Part shown: piece after piece, positions 55,600 through 64,000 of the stretch
Layout of the letters: each line of letters begins with the position of its first letter
Position numbering within the stretch: the stretch's first letter is position 1
Assembly (NCBI RefSeq): GCF_000283155.1
Contig: NW_004454265.1
Location: forward strand, 3,226,201-3,290,200
Length of the DNA: 64,000 nucleotides
DNA from: Ceratotherium simum simum
Taxonomy: Eukaryota; Chordata; Mammalia; Perissodactyla; Rhinocerotidae
Direction: 5' to 3'
Program-made: the position numbers and the translations under genes
The notes under the pieces: model-generated
The model's input: the letters and a program-made list of their open reading frames with translations, nothing else
What the model was told of the DNA's origin: nothing
The model's database searches: none

Positions 55600-56366
55600 G
55601 TATGTTTAGGTAGCTCATTCTGGCTGCAGTGTGGAGGACAGATTGGGACAGGGTATCTTGGAGACCAAGACCAGTGAGGAAGCCATTGCCATAATCCAGC
55701 AAAAAAAATGGTATGCAGTATCCATGTCAGCAGGATTGGAGAGGAGATACGAATCTCAGGAATATTGATGAGTGTAAAGAAATAGGATTTGGTCACGTGT
55801 TGGATGTGCAGAATTAGGATAGGGATCAAAAAGTAGTGCCCAGATTTCAGGCTTGAGTAACTGGGTGGGTGGAGGTGCCATTTGCTGTGGAGAAGGGAAA
55901 GTCTAAATGAAAAGACACTGTGTTCAGTTTTGATAACGCTGTACTTAAAGATTCTGTAGAATCTCAAAATAGATTTGTCCATGTCTTAGGTTGGGTTCTT
56001 CCAGCAGATTCAGTCAAGAATTCACGTGCAAGTGATTTATAAAGGAAGTTCTCCCAGGGGAGATTAACAAGGGCGTAGGGGAAGCAGGACAGAAAAGGGG
56101 AGGGAGGCAAGCAAGGACGTGATCTCAAGCAAAAGTTCCACAGAACACAGGCTTTAGGGCAGGATCGTGATGCAGGAGACACATCTCACAGCTCCCCCAC
56201 CAGGCGCAGCCATGCAATCAAGAGAGCAGTTCAGACCTCTCCTCAAGAGAGAACCTTCCACAAAGAATGTACTTAGCTGTTAGCTGTTGGTGCTTTCAGC
56301 CTCAGCTTTCCAGCTGAGAAGTGCCTCCCAGGCAGCCTCTATCCAGCAATTCAGCACAGAGGTATA

Positions 56367-57123
56367 AAGTCATGGGCCTCATAAGGACGTTCCGGTCAAC
56401 CACGGGCCACATATATGACAGAGGTCCCATAAGATTAGTACCATTTAGCCTAGGTGTGTAGTAGGCTATATGATCTGGGTTTGTGTAAGTACTGCAGGGG
56501 AGGAAGAAAGTTTCCTCTACTCTTCTAGGTTCTCCTGGCTGGTCTAAGAATTAAATTGACATGAGACAGACTAACAGGAGAAAATCAAACAAAAGTTTAA
56601 TATGGGAGAAACCCAGGAAAACTCATCAAAATGGCCAAAGCCCTCACCTTAAATAACATCCTCAGCTGAAGACAAAAGATTTTGAGGGTGGCAAGAGTCA
56701 GGGACTTCAAAAGGAAGGAGGGTAAAGCACACGTAGGTAAAAAGAAGCAAACATTTGGAAAACAAGCGTTTGGTCACACGGAAACAGAAGGGCACAGAGG
56801 GGAGCCAGCAAACAGGCTTTTCTCAGTTCTTCCGTGTGTACCACCTCGTTCACGTTATGCTACGGTGAGAGCTTGCTTCCTCAGACAGGTTTACTTATCT
56901 GAATTTTTTAGATAGTTAAGGGAGAGGTAACAAGAAAGACTTGCTGAGTCTTTTGTTTCTTAAAAATAATCAGCCTAAAATAATCCTCATGTTAAAGAGA
57001 CACATTTTTAGGGTGGTGAATTTTATTCCCCTTCAGTACACTCTACAACGTTCACACAGTGACGAAATCGCCTCACAACGCATTTCTCAGAAGGTATCCC
57101 CGTCGTCAAGCAACACATGACTA
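56367..57123 (-). mobile_element. Tigger-like DNA transposon (third layer)
   Basis: Same family as 47540-47733, opposite strand: left AAGTCATGGGCCTCATAAGG, ACGTTCCGGTCAACCACGGG, CCATTTAGCCTAGGTGTGTA; right GTGACGAAATCGCCTCACAA, CGCATTTCTCAGAAGGTATC, AAGCAACACATGACTA. TA flanks both ends (56365-56366, 57124-57125), the expected target. Split by an LTR. Confidence 0.78.
56493..57035 (-). mobile_element. solo LTR, ERV1-like (LTR-A related, copy 3), innermost layer
   Basis: 543 bp, on the minus strand TGAAGGGGAATAAAATTC to CCTCCCCTGCA, with 4-bp TSD GTAC (56489-56492, 57036-57039). Shares with copies 1 and 2 the plus-strand order GTTCTCCTGGCTGG, AGACTAACAGGAGAAAATCA, AGTTTAATATGGGAGAAACC, GTTAAAGAGACACATTTTTA and GGGTGG, but is more diverged. 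No viral genes. Confidence 0.82.
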
Positions 57124-58200
57124 TAATTATAATGACTCGCCATTCGTAGGACTCCTCTACAAACAGTCTTTGCCCTGGAGCACTCCACTGGACTAGCTGA
57201 GACTTTCTCAGCCTTGCACTGTAGTCTGAGGCTCATTCTACCCAATCCTCCTTCCTCCTCTCTCTCCTTTCACAGGTGTCAGAGCTATATAATGGTCTAA
57301 AGGCTTTCCCTGCTGACTCTTGCCCTCAATGTTCTTTATCTTTCATAGGTATTACCCTCCAATAATTACTTGCACTTCTAACTCCATCTTGCCATCTACT
57401 TCCTGGCAGACCCAACACACACCACTCAGTACAAGGGAGCTGGGTTTTCATAATTTGCACCCAACAGTCACTGGTTAAGAGTTGACGATGGGACAGATTG
57501 GGGGTGGGAAGGATGCACATAAGCTCCCAGGGAGTTACACCTCTCCATGCACATAGGCAAAGCTTCTCTGGTAATCTAAGGACAGCCCTCTGAAAGAGAG
57601 CCACAAGGGCAGGCTTGGGGAGTGGGGTTGGCAGCTGGGACACACAGAAATACTAAATGGGGCCCAAGGAGGTCTGAGAGGTGTGCTACATCCAGAAGGA
57701 AGCTGGGTATCTATACAGGTCTGGAACACAGGACAGAAATCTGGGCTAGAGATTGGAAGCTATTAGTGTGTGGCTATTCGGTGCAGACTAGAAGATATAA
57801 TGAATATATAGAAGATGTTAAGGGAGGAGAGAAAACATCCAAGGAAAGAACCAGAAAGTAAGTCAGCATTTAAGGGGCAGACACAGAGAAAAGAGAAGAT
57901 AGTGAAAGGGAAAAAGGCAGAAAGACAGAGGAAAATCAGAAGAGGAGGATGTCTGTTAAAGCCAAGAGGAAAGAGAAACCCAGAGATAAGGGAGTGGTGG
58001 ACAGTGACAAATGCTTCTGAGGTCAAGCAAGGTCACGAGTGAAATGAGTTCAATGGAGAGGATGGGGAGGCTGCAGGAGGAGAGCGTCAACCTGCCAGGA
58101 GTTGAGAGTTGGATGGGAAATGAGGTGGAGATCCCAGTGCCCAGTGCTCTTTCAGGAACCTTATCACTGAATTGAAAGAGAAAGACAGGGCTGGGGGAAA

Positions 58201-58679
58201 GGAGTGTAGACTCGTCTCAGGTTCTTTGTGGTTGGACGGACCTGATGTGCTTGTGGGAATTTTCAGTGACAACGGTAAACTTCACATGGAGAAGCAGCAA
58301 CCCTTACAGCACTGTTCCTGCATGAGGTGCTGGCCAGCAGTGTCTGTCAGAACAAATGACTTTGCTAATTGTGTGTCTTCACAGCCATTGCACTTTGCCC
58401 TGGAAAACCATTATAGCTAATGTTCTGATGCTTTTTACTACTTCTACCCACTGGACCGCTCACAGATAATACAATTGTTCAGCATTGTCCGTTTTCCTAT
58501 GTCCTGTTCAGAAGCTCAACGGCGTGTAGTTGCTGACAGAGACAAAGCTGGAAAACCACTAGAACAAAACCAGTATTTCTTCCAATTTGCTTTCTTTGGG
58601 AAGCAGGAAAGATTTTACAATTTTAAACACATTACTTTTCTGCAAGAAGCTCTCCCCCACTCCCGACAAATAAGCTTTC
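58201..58679. other. unassigned sequence
   Basis: No gene or repeat recognised. Confidence 0.4.
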
Positions 58680-59185
58680 TTCCCCACGTGGTGACAGGGA
58701 AAGTGATTTACCCAGAGATGTGTGCCCGGAAGTAAGCTCCCGACGCAGGTAGAGGCAAACCACTTCTTCCCTGAATTCCCCCCAGACCAACTAGACAGAC
58801 CTGCTGGCCGCCCAGGTCTTACCGAAGGCGGCCGCCAAGCCGGAGCTGAGGGAAGAAGCTTCAAGAGCCTCCTGGAGGGAACAAAGACGGAAGGTGGAGA
58901 ACAGGCATCGTCGCATGATCCCGGCACGGTCCTCCCCACTCCCAGGCCCCAGCCTCCCTTCTCTGAGAACCGGGAGGAAAGAGTGCCGGCGCCGCCCTGG
59001 ACAGGAAGTCAGAGTGAGGCCAGCCCCTCCCCCGGAAGTGTGTCCTCCTCTGACCAGGAAGTCAGAGTGAGGCCGCGGCCCATCCCCGGAAGTGTGTCCT
59101 CCCCCCGCGTTGTGACTGAGAGCGACTGTGGGCCCAGAGGACCGTGCTCAGAGCCTGTCTCTTCCAGTTGGTGTATAAAGTTTAG
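58680..59185. promoter_or_regulatory. GC-rich block with three ETS-type sites
   Basis: CCGGAAGT occurs at 58726-58733, 59032-59039 and 59086-59093, with AGGAAGTCAGAG twice more and an E-box CACGTG at 58685-58690. CpG content is high for this window. A 219-codon plus-strand frame (58722-59381) crosses it but ends in a MIR and has low-complexity Pro/Ser/Gly-rich composition. ETS sites in GC-rich DNA often mark promoters; with no transcript seen this stays a candidate. Confidence 0.35.
59002..59107. repeat. 53-bp tandem duplication (two units)
   Basis: Unit 1 59002-59054 and unit 2 59055-59107 both start CAGGAAGTCAGAGTGAGGCC and both contain CCCGGAAGTGTGTCCTCC; they differ mainly in the middle. 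The duplication doubled the ETS-type sites. Confidence 0.9.
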
Positions 59186-59189
59186 CAGG

Positions 59190-59325
59190 CTTTTTACATC
59201 TCTCCACCTCGGTTTCCCATTTCTTAAAATAAGGAGGACTATGCGGACCTCAAAAGGTGGTGGTGAGGGCTGCATGGCATACTGCCTGGAACCTGGTCAG
59301 CACAGTGCTAGACGCGTGGAACCGT
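59190..59325 (+). mobile_element. MIR fragment
   Basis: CTCCACCTCGGTTTCCCATT, TTCTTAAAATAAGGAGGACT and GGTCAGCACAGTGCTAGACG are the sense MIR 3' half. Confidence 0.7.
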
Positions 59326-60089
59326 CAGTCAGTGTCAGCTGGTGGTGTTATTACTGGTCCGTCTGTTATGGCGCTCATTGAACATTGTCTTTCTTATCAA
59401 GTCAGTTGAGGTCTTTTTTCCTTACGCCAGATGGTCACCGTTTACACACACACCCCCAAATCCATTCCCTGCCCTTCTCTGTGCCCTAGGAGCTGACCCC
59501 TATGGACACCTTCAGCCAGGCCCCCTAGCTCTCTGGGTTAGTCACACCAAGATTGGCATTAGCTCACAGCAGCAGATCACAGAGGGAGAAGAGAGACAGG
59601 TCCGAATATTCCACCCCCCGACCCCACCACCAACCCCCCAAGTCTGGCAGGCTGGTTCCGGCTGTGGCTGAGTCCCCTCTCGGGCAGCTCTCCTTCCACA
59701 GCCCTAGCTCTCAGGGCCGAGCAACGCTGTCCTCACTGCCTCTGCTGGATTTCCTGTAGGTGAGGCGGGGGGAGGAAAACGTTCTACCTGCTTACTTTGG
59801 ATTTTCTGTCACTCAGACCTGAAACTAACCCTAATTAACAACCCCACCTCCACCTTCCCGACTTCCTGGAGGTGGAAGAGGACAGAACGCTGGAACGAGG
59901 ACTCCAGGGAGGGAAGGCAGAGATGTAGACATCTGCCTTCACTACAGCAGCCACAGAACAGGGGCCTTCACTGCCGTTTGCCTCCAGGGCATTTGCCTCC
60001 ATCACTTGGTACCTGCAGGTGTTCTGGCGTCTCTGTGCATTAGGAGCTCAGCAGCAGTTCCTCAGGGCTGCGCTGTGGCTTCCTGTGTC
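59326..60089. other. unassigned sequence
   Basis: GC-moderate, short open frames only. A CACACACACCCCCAAA stretch lies near 59446. No exon recognised. Confidence 0.4.
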
Positions 60090-60850
60090 TGTCTCTCCCT
60101 GTCTCCACTCTCTACTGCTCTCTCTCACTCTCTTTCTACCACAAAAGTGCTCACAATTTTATCATGGATTAGCTAGGAGATAGATGCAAACCACCAGTCT
60201 TTTATTCAAATTCATAATAAACAATGAACGTTAATGGTTGAAAAATCAACACAAAACTGACAATGGCTCAAACTGTACATTGTAAAATTAATGTGGAATA
60301 AAAATGACAAAAGAACCAAATCTTCACCACAAAATTTAGACCTGCACAAGTAGACTCAAAAAATGAACTTTGCAGAAATAATGGCGATCAAAAAAATGAC
60401 AGAAGATAGAAGCAGTACAATTTTATATAGACAGAAAACTACAATTTTATATATAAACAATATTATATAGATAGAAAACTGATGAATCAAATCGGTAAAA
60501 TTTAATGGAAAATAATTGAATGCAATTCAATGCAAACAATTTCAGTAAAATAGAAATTTTAATTTAACAAAGTAGATATGATGTAACTGCGTCATATGGA
60601 ATATTAAGAGATTTACATTGGCTTAATGAAGTCCATTTCAAGAATAGCTTCCTCATTGAAAATTCATCAGTGTCATAGTTCTGATCAAGATATTTATATT
60701 TAAAGTGTCGTTTGAGTCAAAACAGTAGGACCAAAGTGGCAAGGGTCCAAGCATCCCGTGTTACCTAAAGCAACCTGAGTATACAGCCTCCAGATAGTTC
60801 TGGTTACTGCCACATTTCCAGAAATCCTGTTTTCCCAAGACAGGAGTACA
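60090..60850 (+). repeat. unassigned AT-rich dispersed repeat R, copy 2
   Basis: Counterpart of 17865-18900: CTCACAATTTTATCATGGAT and TAGCTAGGAGATA; AACTTTGCAGAAATAATGGC; AAACAATTTCAGTAAAATAG; AGTTCTGATCAAGATATTTA; GTTTGAGTCAAAACAG. Uninterrupted here. Includes a local duplication ACTACAATTTTATATA-like at 60415-60475. Coding capacity not seen. Confidence 0.7.
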
Positions 60851-61439
60851 CTCTACTTGTTTTAATAGCATGGCTATATTTTTTTTATAGAACCATGCAC
60901 AAACCCTATAAAATCACAAGCCAGCATCTTGAAATTCGTAACTCGATTTTTTTTTAATTCATATTCTCAAAAATCACTGAGCTGGAAGGGACTTTGAGAG
61001 ATCATCTGGTATAAACCATCCAGGACAGATGGTGGTCCATCCCCTCTTGGTCCTCCCTAGAGCATGATAGAGATGGAAGAGGATGAATAACAAGAAATGA
61101 ACACTTGGCAGGGAAAAACAAAAACTGTACATTTGAAATCAGAAAAAAAGGGAAAATTCCAAACTGCCATTCATAATGCCACTATTTAAATATTTTACTT
61201 GTGTTTATATAATAATTTTATGATTAGCCCACAAGTGTTTTCTCAGGAATAGGACATAATATCAAAAACTATAAAATTAAAGATTTGTAACAAAAATTAC
61301 ATATTTACAAAATTACTTTCATACAAAGTATTAGGTAATGGGAAAGGTCTTAGAGTGGGTACAAGAGCAAGTACCTGATTCACACTCAGCTGTAAATTTT
61401 CACAACCTTTGGGGAAGATAAGTGGGTAGTATTTATTAG
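60851..61439. other. AT-rich unassigned sequence
   Basis: No gene recognised. Part may belong to the L1 that follows. Confidence 0.4.
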
Positions 61440-61770
61440 AATTTAAGATGTGCATATTTTTTGACCCCAAAAGCCCAATTCTGAGAAAAATAAAAGTGCT
61501 AGTGCATAGAGATTTATGCACAAGGCAGTTTATTATTTATTGCTTATAATGGCAAAACGATGGAAACAATCTGCATGTTCATCACAGGAGAGTGGTTGAA
61601 CAGAGTATGACCCATCCACATGATGGAAAGGGATGCCGCCATACACGAGACTATCTTAGATCTGTCTTCATTGCACTGGAAAGAGGTCAATGATATTTTG
61701 TTAGGTGTGCAAAAAAGGTATAGGAGACATGTGGTACAATCCCTTTTACATAAACCAACCAATAAAGCTA
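61440..61770 (+). mobile_element. old L1M-like LINE 3' fragment
   Basis: ATTTATGCACAAGGCAGTTT, CTTATAATGGCAAAACGATG, GGTTGAACAGAGTATGACCC, TGATATTTTGTTAGGTGTGC and GTGGTACAATCCCTTTTACA keep the order of an old L1 ORF2 3' end. Diverged and broken. Confidence 0.7.
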
Positions 61771-61774
61771 AGTT

Positions 61775-62010
61775 TGAGAGACAGTATAGCTTAGTAATTA
61801 AGACTATCTGAGTTTAAATGTTACATCTGCCACACACTAGCTGTGTGACTTTTGGAAAATTACTTAACCTCTCTGTGCCTCAGCCTCCTAATCTATGAAA
61901 TGAGACTAATACTTGTACTTATAGGGTTATATGTAGAGCATAATATAGTCCAGTTCTTTAAAAATACCACACATATCCTAAGCACTATAAATGTGTTATT
62001 TCCTATTATT
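61775..62010 (+). mobile_element. MIR SINE
   Basis: ACTAGCTGTGTGACTTTTGG, TTAACCTCTCTGTGCCTCAG, CCTAATCTATGAAATGAGAC match MIR closely. Confidence 0.93.
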
Positions 62011-62399
62011 TTTATTATATTTCATGTTTACATTTATATAAACAAAGGAGAAAATATGGAATTTATAACCTAAATATTTAGCGTCAATTATATGAAAAGA
62101 GTGGAATTAGGGGGGAAGCAGACTATGAATTTCATATAGATACTTTGCTTTTGTTTGAACTCTTGCAACGAAGGTGTTACTTTTGCAATTCAGAGGACTG
62201 ATTCTTTTTAAAAGAAACAGTAGAGAGAACTTTTTAGTAAAGGATAAGTCTAGACACATCAGCACATTTGAATCTCCTGTAAGTGAACAAGATATACAAG
62301 CTCCTGGAAGACTTTTATAACAAAGACCATGGCCATCACTTTTCCCATGTCCAAGAGCACGACATCCTAAGCAGGTTCACTACCATTATCACTAACAGA
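62011..62399. other. AT-rich unassigned sequence
   Basis: No gene or repeat recognised. Confidence 0.4.
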
Positions 62400-62873
62400 C
62401 AGATGGCCCCTGACTTACGATGGCTCGACTTACAATTTTTCAACTGGTGTAAGAGCAAATACAAATTCAGTAGAAACTGTACTTCAAATTTTGAATTTTA
62501 ATCTTTCCCAAGCTAATGATATGCGGTACATATCCTCTCTCGCGATGCTGGACAGCAGTAGCAGCCGCAGCTTGTAGTCAGCCCGCCATCTCGACGGTGA
62601 ACAACCCATACGATCACAACCATTCTGTAACCTAGCAACCACAGTTTCTCACTTTCGGTTCAGTATTCAATCAATTACATGAGATATTCAACACTTTATT
62701 ATAAAATAGGCTCTGTGTTGGATGATTTTGCCCACCTGGGGGCTCAGTGTTCTGAGCATGTTTGAGACCATCTAGGCTAAGCTTGATGTTTGGTAGGTTA
62801 GGGGTATTAAATGCGTTTTTCACTTACATGGGTTTATCGGGACGTAACCCCACAGTAAGTCAAGGAAGATCTG
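62400..62873 (+). mobile_element. Tigger-like non-autonomous DNA transposon
   Basis: Left end CAGATGGCCCCTGACTTACG, ATGGCTCGACTTACAATTTT; internal CTCTCTCGCGATGCTGGACA; right part GGTTTATCGGGACGTAACCC ending GTCAAGGAAGATCTG, roughly inverted to the left end. A different family from the element at 47540. Confidence 0.75.
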
Positions 62874-63479
62874 TGGTCATTTGGTTATCGCCTCAACCAC
62901 TGTAAAATGTGGTTTTGTTTCTGTAAATGCACCAAGAGTTTAACAATTTCCATTAGCATCTCTGTAAAGAGCAGTTGAGAGATAAAAGGCAAATTGCATA
63001 ATTATGAAAGCATTAGACATAATTTTTGTTATCATTTTCTATTACTTTTTAGTAAGCAAACTTTTATCTTACTAAAGTAAGTTTGAAAGTGTAAAGTATT
63101 TAATTGTTAAACTACTCAGAATATTACCAGCAGATTGCAAAAGCAGACATGTTACAACTGAACTTGAAGAGACTAAGCAGAACGGCTTTTGCTACTTCCT
63201 TGTACAGTTGGCCTCTATTTCCTTCATCTAAGCAGTTTGTTCATGATTCAGGCTACCATCTTCATTAGGATCCATTAGAATCCTCAAGATGTTTATGGAG
63301 CATTATTGGAGGAAAAAATTTATTTCAATTTATCATTTTTTGCTAAGGCAATTATAGGTAGTCTTTACCACATTTAATGTGGTGATAGCCCTGTTAATAA
63401 GTACATACACTTAAAAGAAAATAAAACCAACAAAGTCACTACTAATTTTCAGGTTTTGAAAATTAGCTTTACCTAAGCC
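62874..63479. other. AT-rich unassigned sequence
   Basis: No gene or repeat recognised. Confidence 0.4.
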
Positions 63480-63810
63480 CCTGGTCAGCTGCTCTGTGTT
63501 TTCACTGGGTGTCTGCCCCGCCTGCTGCTGAGCCGGGGTGATCCCTGGCCCAGTGGCGTTTGCATCCTAATGAGGGAGAAACGAGGAAGCAGATATGTAC
63601 AGAGACCATTGCAGCCTATGATAAGTGTCATGAGGGCCATCCTATGGGTGACATGAAGGAAAGTGACACAGGGATGGGAGGGTGGAGGAGTGTGCAATGA
63701 TGGTCGCCAGGAGAACTTTCCAAGGAAATGATGCCTGAGCCGAAATCTGAAGGGCAGGGGTGAGGCGGCCACACAGAAGGAGGGGACGTCCAGAGTCACG
63801 GTGAAAACAA
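63480..63810 (-). mobile_element. L2 LINE fragment, antisense
   Basis: TCCTAATGAGGGAGAAACGA, TAAGTGTCATGAGGGCCATC, CCAAGGAAATGATGCCTGAG and CCGAAATCTGAAGGGCAGG follow reverse L2. The minus-strand frame over 63485-63799 is L2-derived. Confidence 0.6.
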
Positions 63811-64000
63811 GGGGAGGTGCTCTTTAAAGTTAACTGTTGAGGTTAGCTTCTCGTGATCACTAATTCTCACCTCTATAAAAGGAGCCAGTTAAAAAGTCTA
63901 ATCTCAAGTTTTGCTCAAGAAGTCTAAAATACATTCTCACATGTTCTTGGGAAATTGTTCTTAATGCTTGGTGTCAGTCACTATTTCCTGCTTTTATCTT

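Larger units (their letters stand above)
55982..57690 (+). mobile_element. LTR-like element inserted in L2 (second layer)
   Basis: Begins TGTCTTAGGTTGGGTTCTTC, has CTCCCAGGGGAGATTAACAA, then after the Tigger-like insertion CAATAATTACTTGCACTTC and ATGCACATAGGCAAAGCTTC, and ends GTGTGCTACA. TG...CA ends and the 4-bp flank TCCA on both sides (55978-55981, 57691-57694) suit an LTR. Without the nested insertions it would be about 0.95 kb. Family not named. Confidence 0.6.
55600..58200 (-). mobile_element. L2 LINE, antisense, split by an LTR-like insertion (outer layer of a nest)
   Basis: The L2 parts are 55600-55981 and 57691 to about 58200. Left part: TGGCTGCAGTGTGGAGGACA, GGAAGCCATTGCCATAATCC, GATTTCAGGCTTGAGTAACT. 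Right part: GGGTATCTATACAGGTCTGG, AAATCTGGGCTAGAGATTGG, AAATGCTTCTGAGGTCAAGC. Both follow one reverse L2 consensus, and the break falls at a point where the two parts are continuous in that consensus. Non-coding remnants. Confidence 0.75.

Overview
This is mammalian nuclear DNA, almost certainly from a perissodactyl and most likely an equid. The best single clue is twelve copies of the ERE-type tRNA-derived SINE (heads like GCCGGCCCGGTGGCGCAAGC, bodies with the TTAGCTCAGGGC and CTTCCTCA blocks, A-rich tails). I know this family only from horses and their relatives. A thirteenth, composite SINE has an RTE-like tail. Older layers shared by eutherian mammals are also present: MIR, L2, L1M/HAL1-like, MER5A-, MER53- and Tigger-like DNA transposons, and MLT1-, MER21- and ERV1-like LTRs. 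Family names are from memory of consensus sequences; no database was searched.

I find no host protein-coding exon, rRNA, tRNA gene or CRISPR array. All open frames are short, and the longer ones run through transposons or assembly gaps. The only recognisable protein remnant is the broken C-terminal end of an L1 ORF2. The window reads as intergenic or intronic sequence with two assembly gaps (28337-28770 and 42243-42607).

Layout. 1-13 kb: old repeats (MER5A-like, MER53-like, L2, MIR), two EREs, and two copies each of two unassigned repeats (X and Y). 13.2-15.1 kb: an antisense L2 fragment and a 1.6 kb 5'-truncated L1. 15-23 kb: MIRs, a 26-bp perfect palindrome, the first copy of an unassigned AT-rich repeat (R) split by an ERE, another ERE, and a 1 kb antisense L2. 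23.3-28.2 kb: mostly repeat-poor, with candidate conserved non-coding blocks, one ERE and one solo ERV1-like LTR. 28.2-32.4 kb: a young ERE cut by a gap, then MIRs and unassigned sequence. 32.4-41 kb: MER21-like LTR, L1-type 5' sequence with a tandem repeat, an L1 split by an ERE, an MLT1-like LTR split by a solo ERV1-like LTR, and a HAL1-like element. 41.4-41.9 kb: a GC-rich to AT-rich unique block with promoter-like motifs. 42-58 kb: the densest transposon area, with two further LTRs of the 26-kb type, seven SINEs, a recent L1 3' end, and a four-deep nest at 55.6-58.2 kb. 58.7-59.1 kb: a GC-rich block with three CCGGAAGT (ETS-type) sites and a 53-bp tandem duplication. 59-64 kb: the second R copy, an old L1, MIR, a Tigger-like element and L2.

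The strongest evidence is structural: target-site duplications (TSDs) are readable for most EREs, three L1 insertions and five LTRs, so insertion boundaries and relative ages can be read directly. The open questions with most promise are the R repeat, the composite SINE, the LTR set with 4-bp TSDs, and the few repeat-free blocks that look regulatory.
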